Shown here piece by piece: positions 33,992 through 41,391 of a stretch of DNA of 49,217 nt. A program made the translations under genes and the position numbers. Origin of the DNA: Alphaproteobacteria bacterium (GTDB taxonomy: Bacteria > Pseudomonadota > Alphaproteobacteria > Rhizobiales > Aestuariivirgaceae); contig JAHEFB010000011.1 in assembly GCA_024640405.1 (NCBI GenBank), forward strand, positions 43,454 to 92,670, read 5' to 3'. Below the pieces are notes generated by a model. It ran no database searches, was not told the DNA's origin, and was given only the letters and a program-made list of their open reading frames with translations. The number at the start of each line of letters is the position of its first letter. The first letter of the stretch is position 1.

Positions 33992-34462
33992 ATGCTTCAG
34001 CGCAATCCAGACTGCGTCAGCGCGCCGACATTCAACATGGCAGACTATTTCGAGGGCCGCACACGCGCCTGGGGGATGTTTGAAAGCATTACAGGCAAGA
34101 TCAAAAAGTCATTCGTGGCCGACATTGACGGGCGCTGGCGGGGCGATGAATTCTTGCTGGAAGAAGACTTCACCTTTTCGGACGGCGAAAAGGAAACCCG
34201 CTTCTGGCGTTTGCAGTTCAACGACGACGGCAGCTTCCAGGCCAGTTGTCGAGACACTCCGACACCCGGCAAAGGTGTCATGACCGCCATGCGCGGCGAC
34301 CTGGCCTATTCGATGGCCCTCAAGGTCGGCGGCAAAATGATGATGCTGTCCTTTTCCGACCTGTTTTACCAGATCGACGAGACAACCGTTCTGAATCGCG
34401 CCAGGGTGAAAAAATTCGGCATTCCGGTCGGACAGGTGCTGATTTCTTTCCGCAAGGTGTAG
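33992..34462 (+). CDS. DUF3833 family protein
   Basis: 156 residues. Family core: YFEGRTRAWGMFE near residue 19, then GRWRGDEFLLEEDFTFSDGE near 47-66, ETRFWRLQF, and AMRGDLAYSMALKV near 105. DUF3833 proteins resemble lipocalin-like beta-barrels, but no function is established. In other bacteria many are lipoproteins; this one has no signal peptide from either ATG (33992 or 34037), so it is probably cytoplasmic. DUF3833 genes are frequent beside CFA-synthase, DUF1365 and SDR genes in stress regulons. Confidence 0.83.
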   Translation: MLQRNPDCVSAPTFNMADYFEGRTRAWGMFESITGKIKKSFVADIDGRWRGDEFLLEEDFTFSDGEKETRFWRLQFNDDGSFQASCRDTPTPGKGVMTAMRGDLAYSMALKVGGKMMMLSFSDLFYQIDETTVLNRARVKKFGIPVGQVLISFRKV

Positions 34463-34562
34463 GCCGGTTCTATCAGTCCTGTGCGCCGGCAAACTCAACG
34501 CGCCCGGGGTCGGGACTCACAAATCTTATGCAATTCTCTGAAAGTTTGCATCCAACCACCTG

Positions 34563-34598
34563 ACAAAAACGAGAGAGGCCTCGCCCAAGGGCGAGGCC
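34563..34598 (-). terminator. Terminator of the coiled-coil gene
   Basis: Ten-base stem GGCCTCGCCC (34577-34586) with its complement at 34589-34598. Read on minus it is followed, a few bases on, by a GTTTTTG run (34570-34564). It lies 70 bases past the stop of the minus-strand gene. Confidence 0.55.
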
Positions 34599-34669
34599 AG
34601 CACCAGGGATCGCTACTACAGAGGGGGCGGGGTAGCAGTTCCCAATGCATCTTGCAAAATCAAAAAATG

Positions 34670-35281
34670 CTATTCAGCAGCTTCGTTTTGTGTCTGATCA
34701 CCCATCTGGGCAATCTGGTCACCCAGCATGGAGATGGCGTGGCCAACATCGCGAATCTTGCTGTCCTGCTGTTTGCTTGCCAGTGACAGCGACGCGGTAA
34801 AGTCCATGTCCATCCTCATGTGCGCAGCCTTGCAGTTGCCAATCTGGGTATCGAGTTCGGCGAGCTTCTCTGTCAGGGAATTCTCGCGATCCTCCAGCTC
34901 CCGCTCGACATTTGACACTTTCTGGAAAAGCGCCTCCTCGCGGGCTGCCAGTTCTGCTTCAACCTGGGAAATCTTCTTGTTGAGAGCCTGCTCACGTTCG
35001 GTTACATCGGACTGAACATAGTTGATCTGCTGCTGAAGTGCCTCTTCGCGCCTGTTCAGATCATCTTCACGCTCTTCCAGAATAAGCAGGAGTTCCTTGA
35101 GCCGGCTTTCGGTTACACCGAGGCTCGGACCGACAAGGATGTCGCGTAACGTTTCCAGCTGATCCGGCAATACTTCCTGCTCGCGTGCAGAGTTATGTCC
35201 CACCGGCGCCGGGGCAGCTTCCATTACTTCGTCGTGCTGCTCCTTCGGAGCGGTATTCCTTTTCCGGTTCAGTCTTTTCAT
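34670..35281 (-). CDS. Coiled-coil protein of unknown function
   Basis: 203 residues. A basic N-terminus (MKRLNRKRNTAPKEQ) and a linker are followed, from about residue 45 to 165, by a long heptad-rich helix (LKELLLILEEREDDLNRREE, REEALFQKVSNVERELEDRE), then a short C-terminal helix. The helix contains repeated E-R-E units at about 14- or 21-residue spacing, suggesting internal duplication. There is no signal or membrane segment. ATG 35281 has GGAGG eight bases upstream; the frame stays open to 35452, so a longer form is possible but has no better ribosome site. I do not recognise a family; a cytoplasmic scaffold or nucleoid-associated protein are options. Confidence 0.75.
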   Translation of the reverse strand: MKRLNRKRNTAPKEQHDEVMEAAPAPVGHNSAREQEVLPDQLETLRDILVGPSLGVTESRLKELLLILEEREDDLNRREEALQQQINYVQSDVTEREQALNKKISQVEAELAAREEALFQKVSNVERELEDRENSLTEKLAELDTQIGNCKAAHMRMDMDFTASLSLASKQQDSKIRDVGHAISMLGDQIAQMGDQTQNEAAE

Positions 35282-35808
35282 TGGTTTATCCTCCGTCCGG
35301 TCTGATATTGCTTCAAACTGGGACACTTGCCCCTTCTGTAAGATGTGTTTGACGTACTCATTTTCAGCCAATTCATAGTCAAAATCGGCATTATCTGGCT
35401 CAATTCGCGGCTTTTTCGGCCCATTAAGCCAGGCACCCTGTGTAGCCCGCATTGCATTTTGTCTCTCATGTCAATCAATACTGCCGGGATTGAACGCAAT
35501 TGCCGTGCCAACACATGCCCCAACGTTATTTTTCGCGGTATTCGGCCATTCCTGTCGTTGACACTTATTGCTGCATATTTGACGAAGCGTCTCATTTTGA
35601 CTCATATCCGGGGGCGTAATTCCTTTTTTTGAACAACAAGTTACCGAGACTATGAGAATTTTTTGACCGAATCATGAAGGTTGGTGTCGTAATGGTTAGT
35701 TCGCAATCGACCAAAACAACAAACGACCAGATGAAATCTTGTTGATGTTGCGTCACCACTTTGGTTTATGGTGTCTGTGAATGTAACTCCGGTCGCTGGT
35801 AAGGGCGA
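35282..35808. other. Intergenic region without recognisable genes
   Basis: 527 bases between the coiled-coil gene and the truncated MFS gene, with lower GC than the flanks, especially 35560-35770 (runs such as TTCCTTTTTTTGAACAACAAG cut short here to CCTTTTTTTG). The first 170 bases are an in-frame open extension of the coiled-coil gene on minus. It must hold divergent promoters. I see no RNA motif, repeat copy or tRNA in it. Confidence 0.5.
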
Positions 35809-36024
35809 ATGGTACCAGCTGCGAAAACACCGCCAGGAATAACTACGCTCATTCTGGTTACCGGGCTTTCAACTCTTTCGTTGAACATGTTCATTCCATC
35901 ACTGGCGAAAATTGCCGAAGCATTTCAGGCCGATTACGGCCTCACCAGTCTGTCTATTGCCGGTTACCTGGGCATGACGGCCATATTGCAGCTTGTAATG
36001 GGGCCTGATACCAGATCTCGGTAA
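35809..36024 (+). pseudogene. Bcr/CflA-type MFS transporter, truncated to 66 residues
   Basis: The N-terminal first two membrane segments are intact (ITTLILVTGLSTLSLNMFIP, then LTSLSIAGYLGMTAILQLVM). After Gly-Pro66 the family continues with an LSDRYGRR-type loop, but here the frame enters repeat F at 36007 and stops six codons later (DTRSR). A full-length member has about 400 residues and 12 membrane segments. The 3' five-sixths are missing altogether, so this is a deletion rather than a simple insertion. It would have been a drug or metabolite efflux pump. Confidence 0.85.
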
Positions 36025-36165
36025 CAGCGACCCATTTCACCGGAGGGATTTTTCCACCTGCAAGGCGCGTGTCGCGCCGTGGTACGTGTACCACAAGCGG
36101 CGCGCAACGTGGCTGGCGGCGGTTGCAGTCCTGCGGCTGGAGCGGAAACCCATCTGAGCGTTATC
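36007..36165. repeat. Repeat F, probable member of the dispersed family, at a deletion scar
   Basis: Starts GATACCAGATCTCGGTAA, which parallels the AATACCAACGGAAGTAA stretch of copies B and D; the following CGACCC...GGAGG spacing also parallels D. It has an internal palindrome, GTGGTACGTGTACCAC, and the GCCGCTTGTGGT/ACCACAAGCGG unit also present in C and A. Its left border is exactly where MFS homology ends, and its right border is where the second VOC domain ends. It therefore joins two truncated convergent genes. Confidence 0.65.
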
Positions 36166-36907
36166 AGCTGCAAACCTGGTCAACAAGCAAACCGGCAAAA
36201 CCCGGTCCTTGTTTGGTTGATGTCCTGATGCATTGCCCCTGTCCTGTCAGATGCTGCAGTTCCAGCGTGGTATACTTGCGTTGCCACAGCCAGGGCCGAT
36301 TTTGCACCGCCTCAAGATCAACTTCAGGTGGCATTTCGTCGGTGAAGGCCAGAAAGTACAGGGTGAAATCTCGGTTTGCGACCACCTGTTTTGACAGAAG
36401 GCGCATCCCCAATGAGTGCTGGTAGCGGGTCAGGGCAGCGTCAAGATCCGTGATCCGCAAGGTTATCTGCCCGATTTGCGCACCACCGCCGAGGGGAAGT
36501 TCCGGTTTTCCCGGTGAGGTTGGTTGCTGGCCTTCAAACGTATGCTGCAGCAACTCAATGTGGAAACCTTCCGGGTCGGTGAGGTGGCACATATACCCGA
36601 TGTCGAGAAACTGGCGTGGATGTGTCACGCCTATCCCGGCCCGGCTGAGCTGCTCAAACGCCATATCGACATCAGGCAGCGTGATACCGACTTTCCAGTA
36701 CTCATCGAGAGGATCATGGATGTATGGCGCTGCACGAGGCGTCGGCCGCAGTTCGATGGATGCGCCTTGTCCGGCATAGCCCAATCGTACCCGTTGGCCG
36801 GACCACTCGGCGGACATGCCAAGATGCTCGCAGTAAAAGGCCGCAAGCTCTTCAGGCTATACCACGTTAAGAGCAACCCCTGAAAGTACCGGCTTGCCTG
36901 TACTCAC
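36164..36907 (-). pseudogene. VOC (glyoxalase-like) two-domain protein, decayed
   Basis: A GTG at 36907 with GGAGG seven bases upstream opens a typical VOC start (PVLSGVALNVV), but codon 17 is TAG (36859-36857). In-frame coding resumes directly with PEELAAFYCEHLGM and continues as a VOC domain (LTDPEGFHIELLQH) and the start of a second one (IGQITLRITDLDAALTRYQ). The second domain stops after GFAGLLVDQV, where family members continue for 30 or more residues; the break coincides with repeat F. Nonsense mutation plus 3' truncation means it is very likely non-functional, unless translation restarts at ATG 36817. Confidence 0.8.
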
Positions 36908-36974
36908 CCTTTTGCCTCCGCCAAACCTGTCATCGACGTATTTCCTGCCTGAACGAAGCCAATCCGGCAACCGG

Positions 36975-37865
36975 TTACGTCTGACCCGACGGCCGCCAGC
37001 CGGCCGCCAGCAATATTCCGCCGGTCGCCAGGAACAACCCGACCCAGGCAAGCAGGCTCGGCCATTCACCGAGTACCGGAATCGCAACCAGAGCGACCAT
37101 TCCCGGCACCATCGCCATCATGGCAGCAGTCGCAGATGTGCCGATCGATCGCACTGCGGTGGTAAACAACAGCACTGCTACGACACTTGGACCAAGCCCC
37201 TGATAGGCACCCTGCAGTATGATCTCCGGCCACGTGGCTGCATGGACCGCCTTTGGCATTGACACCAAATACAACGGGCCGAACCAGGCAAGATTGACGG
37301 TTGGAATGCACACCATGGCCTGCATCGGGGTAAGCTGCCAGGCCCTGGTGCCTATCATGTTGATGGCAATAAACAATGCCGACCCCACAAACAGCAGATG
37401 GCCAATCCATGCATCCGGCGCGACACCGATTGAGTCTCTGTCCCAGCCGATCAATCCGCACCCGATCAAAATAACCGCCATGCCGATTACCTTCCAGCGG
37501 TCGGGCCGGTCTTTCAACCAGACCCAACCCAACAGGGCGGCAAATACCGGCAATGTACCGTTCATCATGATGCCCGCATGTGAGGCCGGCGCAAACTGGA
37601 ACCCGCCGAATGCCAGCAACAGGTAAGGGACGCCCTGGCCGCACGAAATGAGCGCTACCTGCCACCATTTCAGCTGCCGGGGCCAGTGTCGCCAGACGAA
37701 CGGCGCCACCGCTATAGTCGCCACGACGAACCGCAGGGCAACCATGTCATAGATTGTCAGGGTTTGAATAACCCCCAATCTGGATACAACGACCCAGCCT
37801 GACCAGATGAGGACCACGCCAAAGGCGGCAAACCATCCAAGAAGCGGGCGGGAAACGTCAGGCAT
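36975..37865 (-). CDS. EamA/DMT-family permease
   Basis: 296-residue inner-membrane protein with ten predicted membrane helices in two EamA halves. The first half begins GWFAAFGVVLIWSGWVVVSR; the second begins about residue 150 (WIGHLLFVGSALFIAINMIG). Conserved small motifs include APASHAGIMMNGTLPVFAAL near residue 98. DMT permeases export amino acids or other metabolites; the cargo is not readable. It is intact, while the co-directional VOC gene 67 bases downstream is decayed. Confidence 0.9.
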   Translation of the reverse strand: MPDVSRPLLGWFAAFGVVLIWSGWVVVSRLGVIQTLTIYDMVALRFVVATIAVAPFVWRHWPRQLKWWQVALISCGQGVPYLLLAFGGFQFAPASHAGIMMNGTLPVFAALLGWVWLKDRPDRWKVIGMAVILIGCGLIGWDRDSIGVAPDAWIGHLLFVGSALFIAINMIGTRAWQLTPMQAMVCIPTVNLAWFGPLYLVSMPKAVHAATWPEIILQGAYQGLGPSVVAVLLFTTAVRSIGTSATAAMMAMVPGMVALVAIPVLGEWPSLLAWVGLFLATGGILLAAGWRPSGQT

Positions 37866-37933
37866 TACAACAGATTTTCCTGGAAAACTCAGTCAGGTGA
37901 ACACAGGGCAGGCAAGACATGCCCGGTCTCGAT

Positions 37934-37969
37934 CTAAAGCGTGCCGCGGTTAATCGCGGCACGCTTTAG
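37934..37969. repeat. Perfect 15-bp hairpin
   Basis: CTAAAGCGTGCCGCG (37934-37948), loop GTTAAT, then the exact complement (37955-37969). It lies 49 bases past the stop of the Cys-rich gene and upstream of the EamA gene on the same strand. The symmetric CTAAAG/CTTTAG ends could act as a weak terminator in either direction, or be a repeat end; no long T-run follows. Confidence 0.7.
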
Positions 37970-38018
37970 GGTCAGGACCCTAACACAGTAACCAGATGCT
38001 GGTTTATGACATTTTCAG

Positions 38019-38360
38019 CTAGCATCCATGCGCCAGCGCACATGCGTCGGCATCGTCGGAACAATTTGCCATCAATTTTGCATCGCCGGCGGCAAGTGCA
38101 TCGCATTCCGCCTTGTGTGCCAGACAATCCGCTGCCGTCCGCGTTGCCGGGCACTCCGGCAATTGCATTTTTCCAATACAGTTGGAAAAGTCGGCGTAAC
38201 AGATTGATCGCCATTGCGCATCGCCGGATGACGCGCGCGCGCAACTGTCATACTCCCACCAGCAAGATGGTGCATCCTCACTATTCTGCGCCCGGGCGAA
38301 ATCGGAACCCAACACGCAACAGCCGATCACAACTATCGCCCACGCACTGACTTTCCCCAT
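38019..38360 (-). CDS. Small secreted cysteine-rich protein
   Basis: 113 residues with a signal peptide (MGKVSAWAIVVIGCCVLG, cut near FARAQ, residue 25). The mature part of about 88 residues holds ten cysteines spaced fairly evenly, starting SCWWEYDSCARA and ending ACALAHGC, which would give five disulfides in the periplasm or outside the cell. The family is not one I recognise, though repeated C-x(6-10)-C spacing resembles small DUF families of secreted proteins. ATG 38360 has AGGAGG six bases upstream, so this start is firm. Confidence 0.75.
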   Translation of the reverse strand: MGKVSAWAIVVIGCCVLGSDFARAQNSEDAPSCWWEYDSCARASSGDAQWRSICYADFSNCIGKMQLPECPATRTAADCLAHKAECDALAAGDAKLMANCSDDADACALAHGC

Positions 38361-38464
38361 TTGCCCTCCTGTCCAACCTGGACAGACTAGCGTGAACTGC
38401 CGGCAATTTGAAATAGCAGCGGAATTTTCGCCATTTGCGGTGGTCGGCAATCGCAGGGAATTTC

Positions 38465-39229
38465 TCACTTGTTTCTGACCACCTTCCCCATCAACCAGAA
38501 ATACAGCGCGTAAGGCAACACTCGCAAAAGCTTCATGATCATTGCAAGGCGTTTGGGAAAAACAATCTCAAACCGGCTGGACTGGAGCCCAGCAATTATG
38601 CGTTGGGAGGCATCAACCGGTTCCATGAGAAACGGCATCGGGAAATCATTTACCGCGGTCATCGGTGTGCGTACAAAGCCGGGATTTATGATTTGTACCT
38701 TGATACCGTGTCTTGCGGCATCCGGCCTCAATGTCTCCGCCAGGCTAATCAGAGCTGCCTTGCTGGGCGCATAGGTCACCGCACGGGGTATGCCGCGATA
38801 ACCGGCAACAGACGCAATCAGCGCAACTTGCCCTAACCGTCTGGCCGTCATGGATGGCAAGACCGCATCAATCACATTTACAGCACCTTCATAATTTACC
38901 CGCATCACCTGCGCAGAGTCTTGTGCACTGAAACTCTTGACATCACGAATGATCCAGATGCCGGCGGCAGCTACTGCCAAGTCTATTGGCGCTATGTCAG
39001 ACTCAACTGATCTTGCCGTTTCACGGCACGCGTCAAGGTCTGTCACATCAAGAGGGTAGCTTTGAATGTTGGTGCTGTGTGCTGCAAGTTCTGCAAGTTG
39101 ATCCGCAGATCGAGCAGAAACCGCGACGGTTATACCCATCTCGGCCAGATCAAGCGCCAACCGACGGCCTATGCCGGAACTGGCGCCGGTGATCCAGACA
39201 GTTTTCCAGGGTGCTGAAGGCTCGCCCAT
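38465..39229 (-). CDS. Short-chain dehydrogenase/reductase in the rpoE-chrR operon
   Basis: 254-residue classical SDR. NAD(P) motif TGASSGIGRRLAL at residues 15-27, NYEGAVN near 113, catalytic Ser near 141 (IASVAGYRG) and the YAPSK motif (Tyr, Lys) near 155-159. The C-terminus ends in a hydrophobic segment (LPYALYFWLMG), suggesting membrane association and a lipid-like substrate. It follows chrR by 12 bases, so it is part of the sigma-E transcript. In Rhodobacter an SDR also belongs to the core sigma-E regulon, consistent with work on oxidised or modified lipids. Confidence 0.87.
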   Translation of the reverse strand: MGEPSAPWKTVWITGASSGIGRRLALDLAEMGITVAVSARSADQLAELAAHSTNIQSYPLDVTDLDACRETARSVESDIAPIDLAVAAAGIWIIRDVKSFSAQDSAQVMRVNYEGAVNVIDAVLPSMTARRLGQVALIASVAGYRGIPRAVTYAPSKAALISLAETLRPDAARHGIKVQIINPGFVRTPMTAVNDFPMPFLMEPVDASQRIIAGLQSSRFEIVFPKRLAMIMKLLRVLPYALYFWLMGKVVRNK

Positions 39230-39241
39230 CCGGTTTAGGCG

Positions 39242-39898
39242 TCAGATACCGACAATGGGCTGCAGCAGCCGCGGTACGATGCCCTTGAACCGGGCCGGAG
39301 CCTCGGTAGCAATCAGGCAAATACAGTCTTCACCCGCTTCAATAACCGGTTGATGTTCAATGCCTTCATCCAGGTCAGCTACATCACCGGGCGCAAACCG
39401 GCCAATCTGGTCGCGATAGGTGCCACGCAGTATCAGCGTCATCTCCTGTCCGGCATGACCGTGATCCGGCAATTTGTGGCCGGGCCGCACTTTCAACATG
39501 TAGAGACTGGAGCCATCCGTATTCTTCTCAATCACATGAACACCGACACCAGGGCCGGCCATCTTCCAGCGAATCTCGTCAATATCGCGATCAAGCACCC
39601 GTGAAACTGGCAAAGAGGATGAACCAAATTCAACAATTGCCCGGGATTTGGATTGCGGCTGCACCCAGTCACTGCCATCAATGCGTTCAAACACGGCGGA
39701 CATGGCCCCGGCACTCAACTGCTCAGGTTCGCTGCTTTCCAGAAGCGCTGCACCCATAATCTCTGCCTTGCGCACATTGGTACGACAGTGATCACACATG
39801 GCAACATGAGCGGCCGCGACCACAGTCAGGCACCTTGACAGGCTGCCGGAAGCATATGCCACCACCGTGGCATCATCCAGATGGAACGCAATACTCAT
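39242..39898 (-). CDS. chrR: ChrR-type zinc anti-sigma factor
   Basis: 218 residues. The anti-sigma domain has His6, His31, Cys35 and Cys38 (HVAMCDHC), the same four zinc ligands at the same positions as Rhodobacter sphaeroides ChrR, as I recall that protein. The C-terminal cupin domain keeps a second metal site: His146, His148 and Glu152 in DHGHAGQEMTL, and His182 in EGIEHQPV. ChrR holds sigma-E inactive until singlet oxygen or organic hydroperoxides destroy it; the cupin is needed for that response. It overlaps rpoE by four bases (ATGA). Confidence 0.94.
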   Translation of the reverse strand: MSIAFHLDDATVVAYASGSLSRCLTVVAAAHVAMCDHCRTNVRKAEIMGAALLESSEPEQLSAGAMSAVFERIDGSDWVQPQSKSRAIVEFGSSSLPVSRVLDRDIDEIRWKMAGPGVGVHVIEKNTDGSSLYMLKVRPGHKLPDHGHAGQEMTLILRGTYRDQIGRFAPGDVADLDEGIEHQPVIEAGEDCICLIATEAPARFKGIVPRLLQPIVGI

Positions 39899-40515
39899 CT
39901 CAAATCCTCCAGAACCGATCCCATCTTGCGATATGCCAACCGCATTCTCGATTTCACGGTGCCCAGCGGCACATCAAGCTTGTCGGCTATCTCGGACTGG
40001 GTCATGTCATTCATAAACGCCATTACTATTACTTCGCGCTGATCGGCCGGCAATACATCAAGTGCTTCAGTGACAGCCATATCCTGCTGCCTGCCGATTA
40101 CGATTTCGTCGCTGGCCGGATCATCGCTGGCTTCATCATAGTCGTCGATGTCGGTAAAATAACGGGATCCCTCGCGGCGCAGCCGATCGATCCGCAAATT
40201 GCGGGCAATGGTGTAAATCCAGGTCGTCACCGAACCTTTTCCCGGTGAAAACATGCCGGCCTTGTTCCAGACAGCTATCATGGCGTCCTGAACCAGGTCT
40301 TCGGCAAGTTCGGCATTGGCGCCCTTTCGCATCATGAACCCTTTTAGCCGCGGGCCGAAATGTTCGAAAAGCCGCGCAAACGCCTCTCGGTCGCGACGCT
40401 CCGCCACGTCGTTCAAAAGACTGGCAAACAGCTCTGCCTGGGAGTTTTTGCCGATTTTTCGGCGGGTACCATCTATCACAGCGGACGCAATCACCATAGG
40501 TTCAGTCTCAGACAT
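39895..40515 (-). CDS. rpoE: Group IV (ECF) sigma factor, sigma-E
   Basis: 206 residues. Sigma region 2 (ELAEDLVQDAMIAVWNKAGMF and VTTWIYTIARNLRIDRLRR) is followed by an acidic linker and region 4 (LPADQREVIVMAFMNDMTQ, then LDVPLGTVKSRMRLAYRKM). It belongs to the ECF11 type that pairs with ChrR. I chose ATG 40515 rather than the TTG at 40560, because that TTG lies in the -35 of the gene's own promoter. Once free of ChrR it would direct transcription from TGATCC-N18/19-TA promoters, including its own and probably that of the DUF3833 gene. Confidence 0.94.
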   Translation of the reverse strand: MSETEPMVIASAVIDGTRRKIGKNSQAELFASLLNDVAERRDREAFARLFEHFGPRLKGFMMRKGANAELAEDLVQDAMIAVWNKAGMFSPGKGSVTTWIYTIARNLRIDRLRREGSRYFTDIDDYDEASDDPASDEIVIGRQQDMAVTEALDVLPADQREVIVMAFMNDMTQSEIADKLDVPLGTVKSRMRLAYRKMGSVLEDLR

Positions 40516-40529
40516 GGTTTCAGATACTC

Positions 40530-40559
40530 GATCTACGCTGAATGCGGTGATCCGGATCA
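40530..40559 (-). promoter_or_regulatory. Sigma-E promoter of rpoE-chrR-SDR
   Basis: On minus: TGATCC (40559-40554), 18 bases, TAGATC (40535-40530), then 14 bases to the start codon. This matches the known Rhodobacter sigma-E type promoter (TGATCC-N18-TAnnA class). It implies positive autoregulation and a very short leader. Confidence 0.75.
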
Positions 40560-40667
40560 ACCTGGCTGACGGTTATTGTTGGATGAATTCTAGCGGTTCA
40601 AACGGCACATCACCAATCGTAAATTGACATGAGCGGGCAAGCAGACTCAGAGGCGGTGTTTTCGATA

Positions 40668-40699
40668 CAAAAAGCCGGAACGTCAACCGGCCCGGCTTC
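40668..40699 (-). terminator. Terminator of infC
   Basis: Read on minus: AAGCCGG (40699-40693), a 13-base loop region, CCGGCTT (40679-40673), then TTTG. It lies 24 bases beyond the infC stop and upstream of rpoE, so infC does not read into the sigma factor gene. Confidence 0.7.
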
Positions 40700-40722
40700 A
40701 TGCACATAATGACCGTTACCAA

Positions 40723-41262
40723 TTATCGCGGCGACAAGATCATGATCATCTGGCGGCCTTCCATCTTGGGCTCGTACTCAACCTTGGCGAACTCATCGGT
40801 GTCGGATTTGACCTTCTGCAGCAGATCAAATCCAAGTTCGGTATGAGCCATTTCGCGGCCCCGGAAGCGCATGGTGACCTTCACCTTGTCACCATCGTCA
40901 AAGAAACGCTTCATGGCGCGCATTTTCACGTCGTAATCATGCGTGTCGATGCCCGGGCGCAGCTTGATCTCCTTGACCTCGATTACCTTCTGTTTTTTCT
41001 TGGCTTCGTTGGCCTTCTTCTGGGCCTGATACTTAAACTTGCCGTAGTCCAGCACCTTGCATACAGGCGTGTCGGAATTTGGCGACACTTCAACAAGATC
41101 CATCCCGGCATCTGCGGCAATATCCAGCGCGTCTTCAATCTTCATGACACCGCGCTTTTCACCTTCTGCGTCAATCAACAGCACTTTGGCATTGGTAATA
41201 GCTTCATTAATACGTGGTCCGTCATCTTTGGGTGGCATTTGCCCGTTCATCGGTCTGCGAAT
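40723..41262 (-). CDS. infC: Translation initiation factor IF-3
   Basis: 179 residues. The N-domain has [20 protein letters not shown] and the C-domain has [18 protein letters not shown], both standard IF-3 blocks. I start at ATT (41262): it gives [10 protein letters not shown] and has AAGGAG eight bases upstream, while the first ATG (41250) is 20 bases from that site. A non-standard AUU or AUC start is the known basis of infC feedback control, since IF-3 itself rejects such codons. It is usually followed by rpmI and rplT; here a terminator ends the unit. Divergent from a hydrolase gene. Confidence 0.95.
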   Translation of the reverse strand: MRRPMNGQMPPKDDGPRINEAITNAKVLLIDAEGEKRGVMKIEDALDIAADAGMDLVEVSPNSDTPVCKVLDYGKFKYQAQKKANEAKKKQKVIEVKEIKLRPGIDTHDYDVKMRAMKRFFDDGDKVKVTMRFRGREMAHTELGFDLLQKVKSDTDEFAKVEYEPKMEGRQMIMILSPR

Positions 41263-41391
41263 GGTAAAATCTCCTTAGTATTTTGCGGTTGAGTTGTTTC
41301 AATTGCCGCATTTGGGTTCAAACTGTGTAAAAAAGCACCTAAAGACCTTTTACCAGATTTTGCAAGCAATGTTGAGAGGTTAGTCAAATCC

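Noticed and set aside
40516..40560. Earlier TTG start for rpoE
   Set aside because: The TTG overlaps the -35 of the sigma-E promoter, and the extra residues precede the family start; ATG 40515 is 14 bases past the -10, a short but workable leader.
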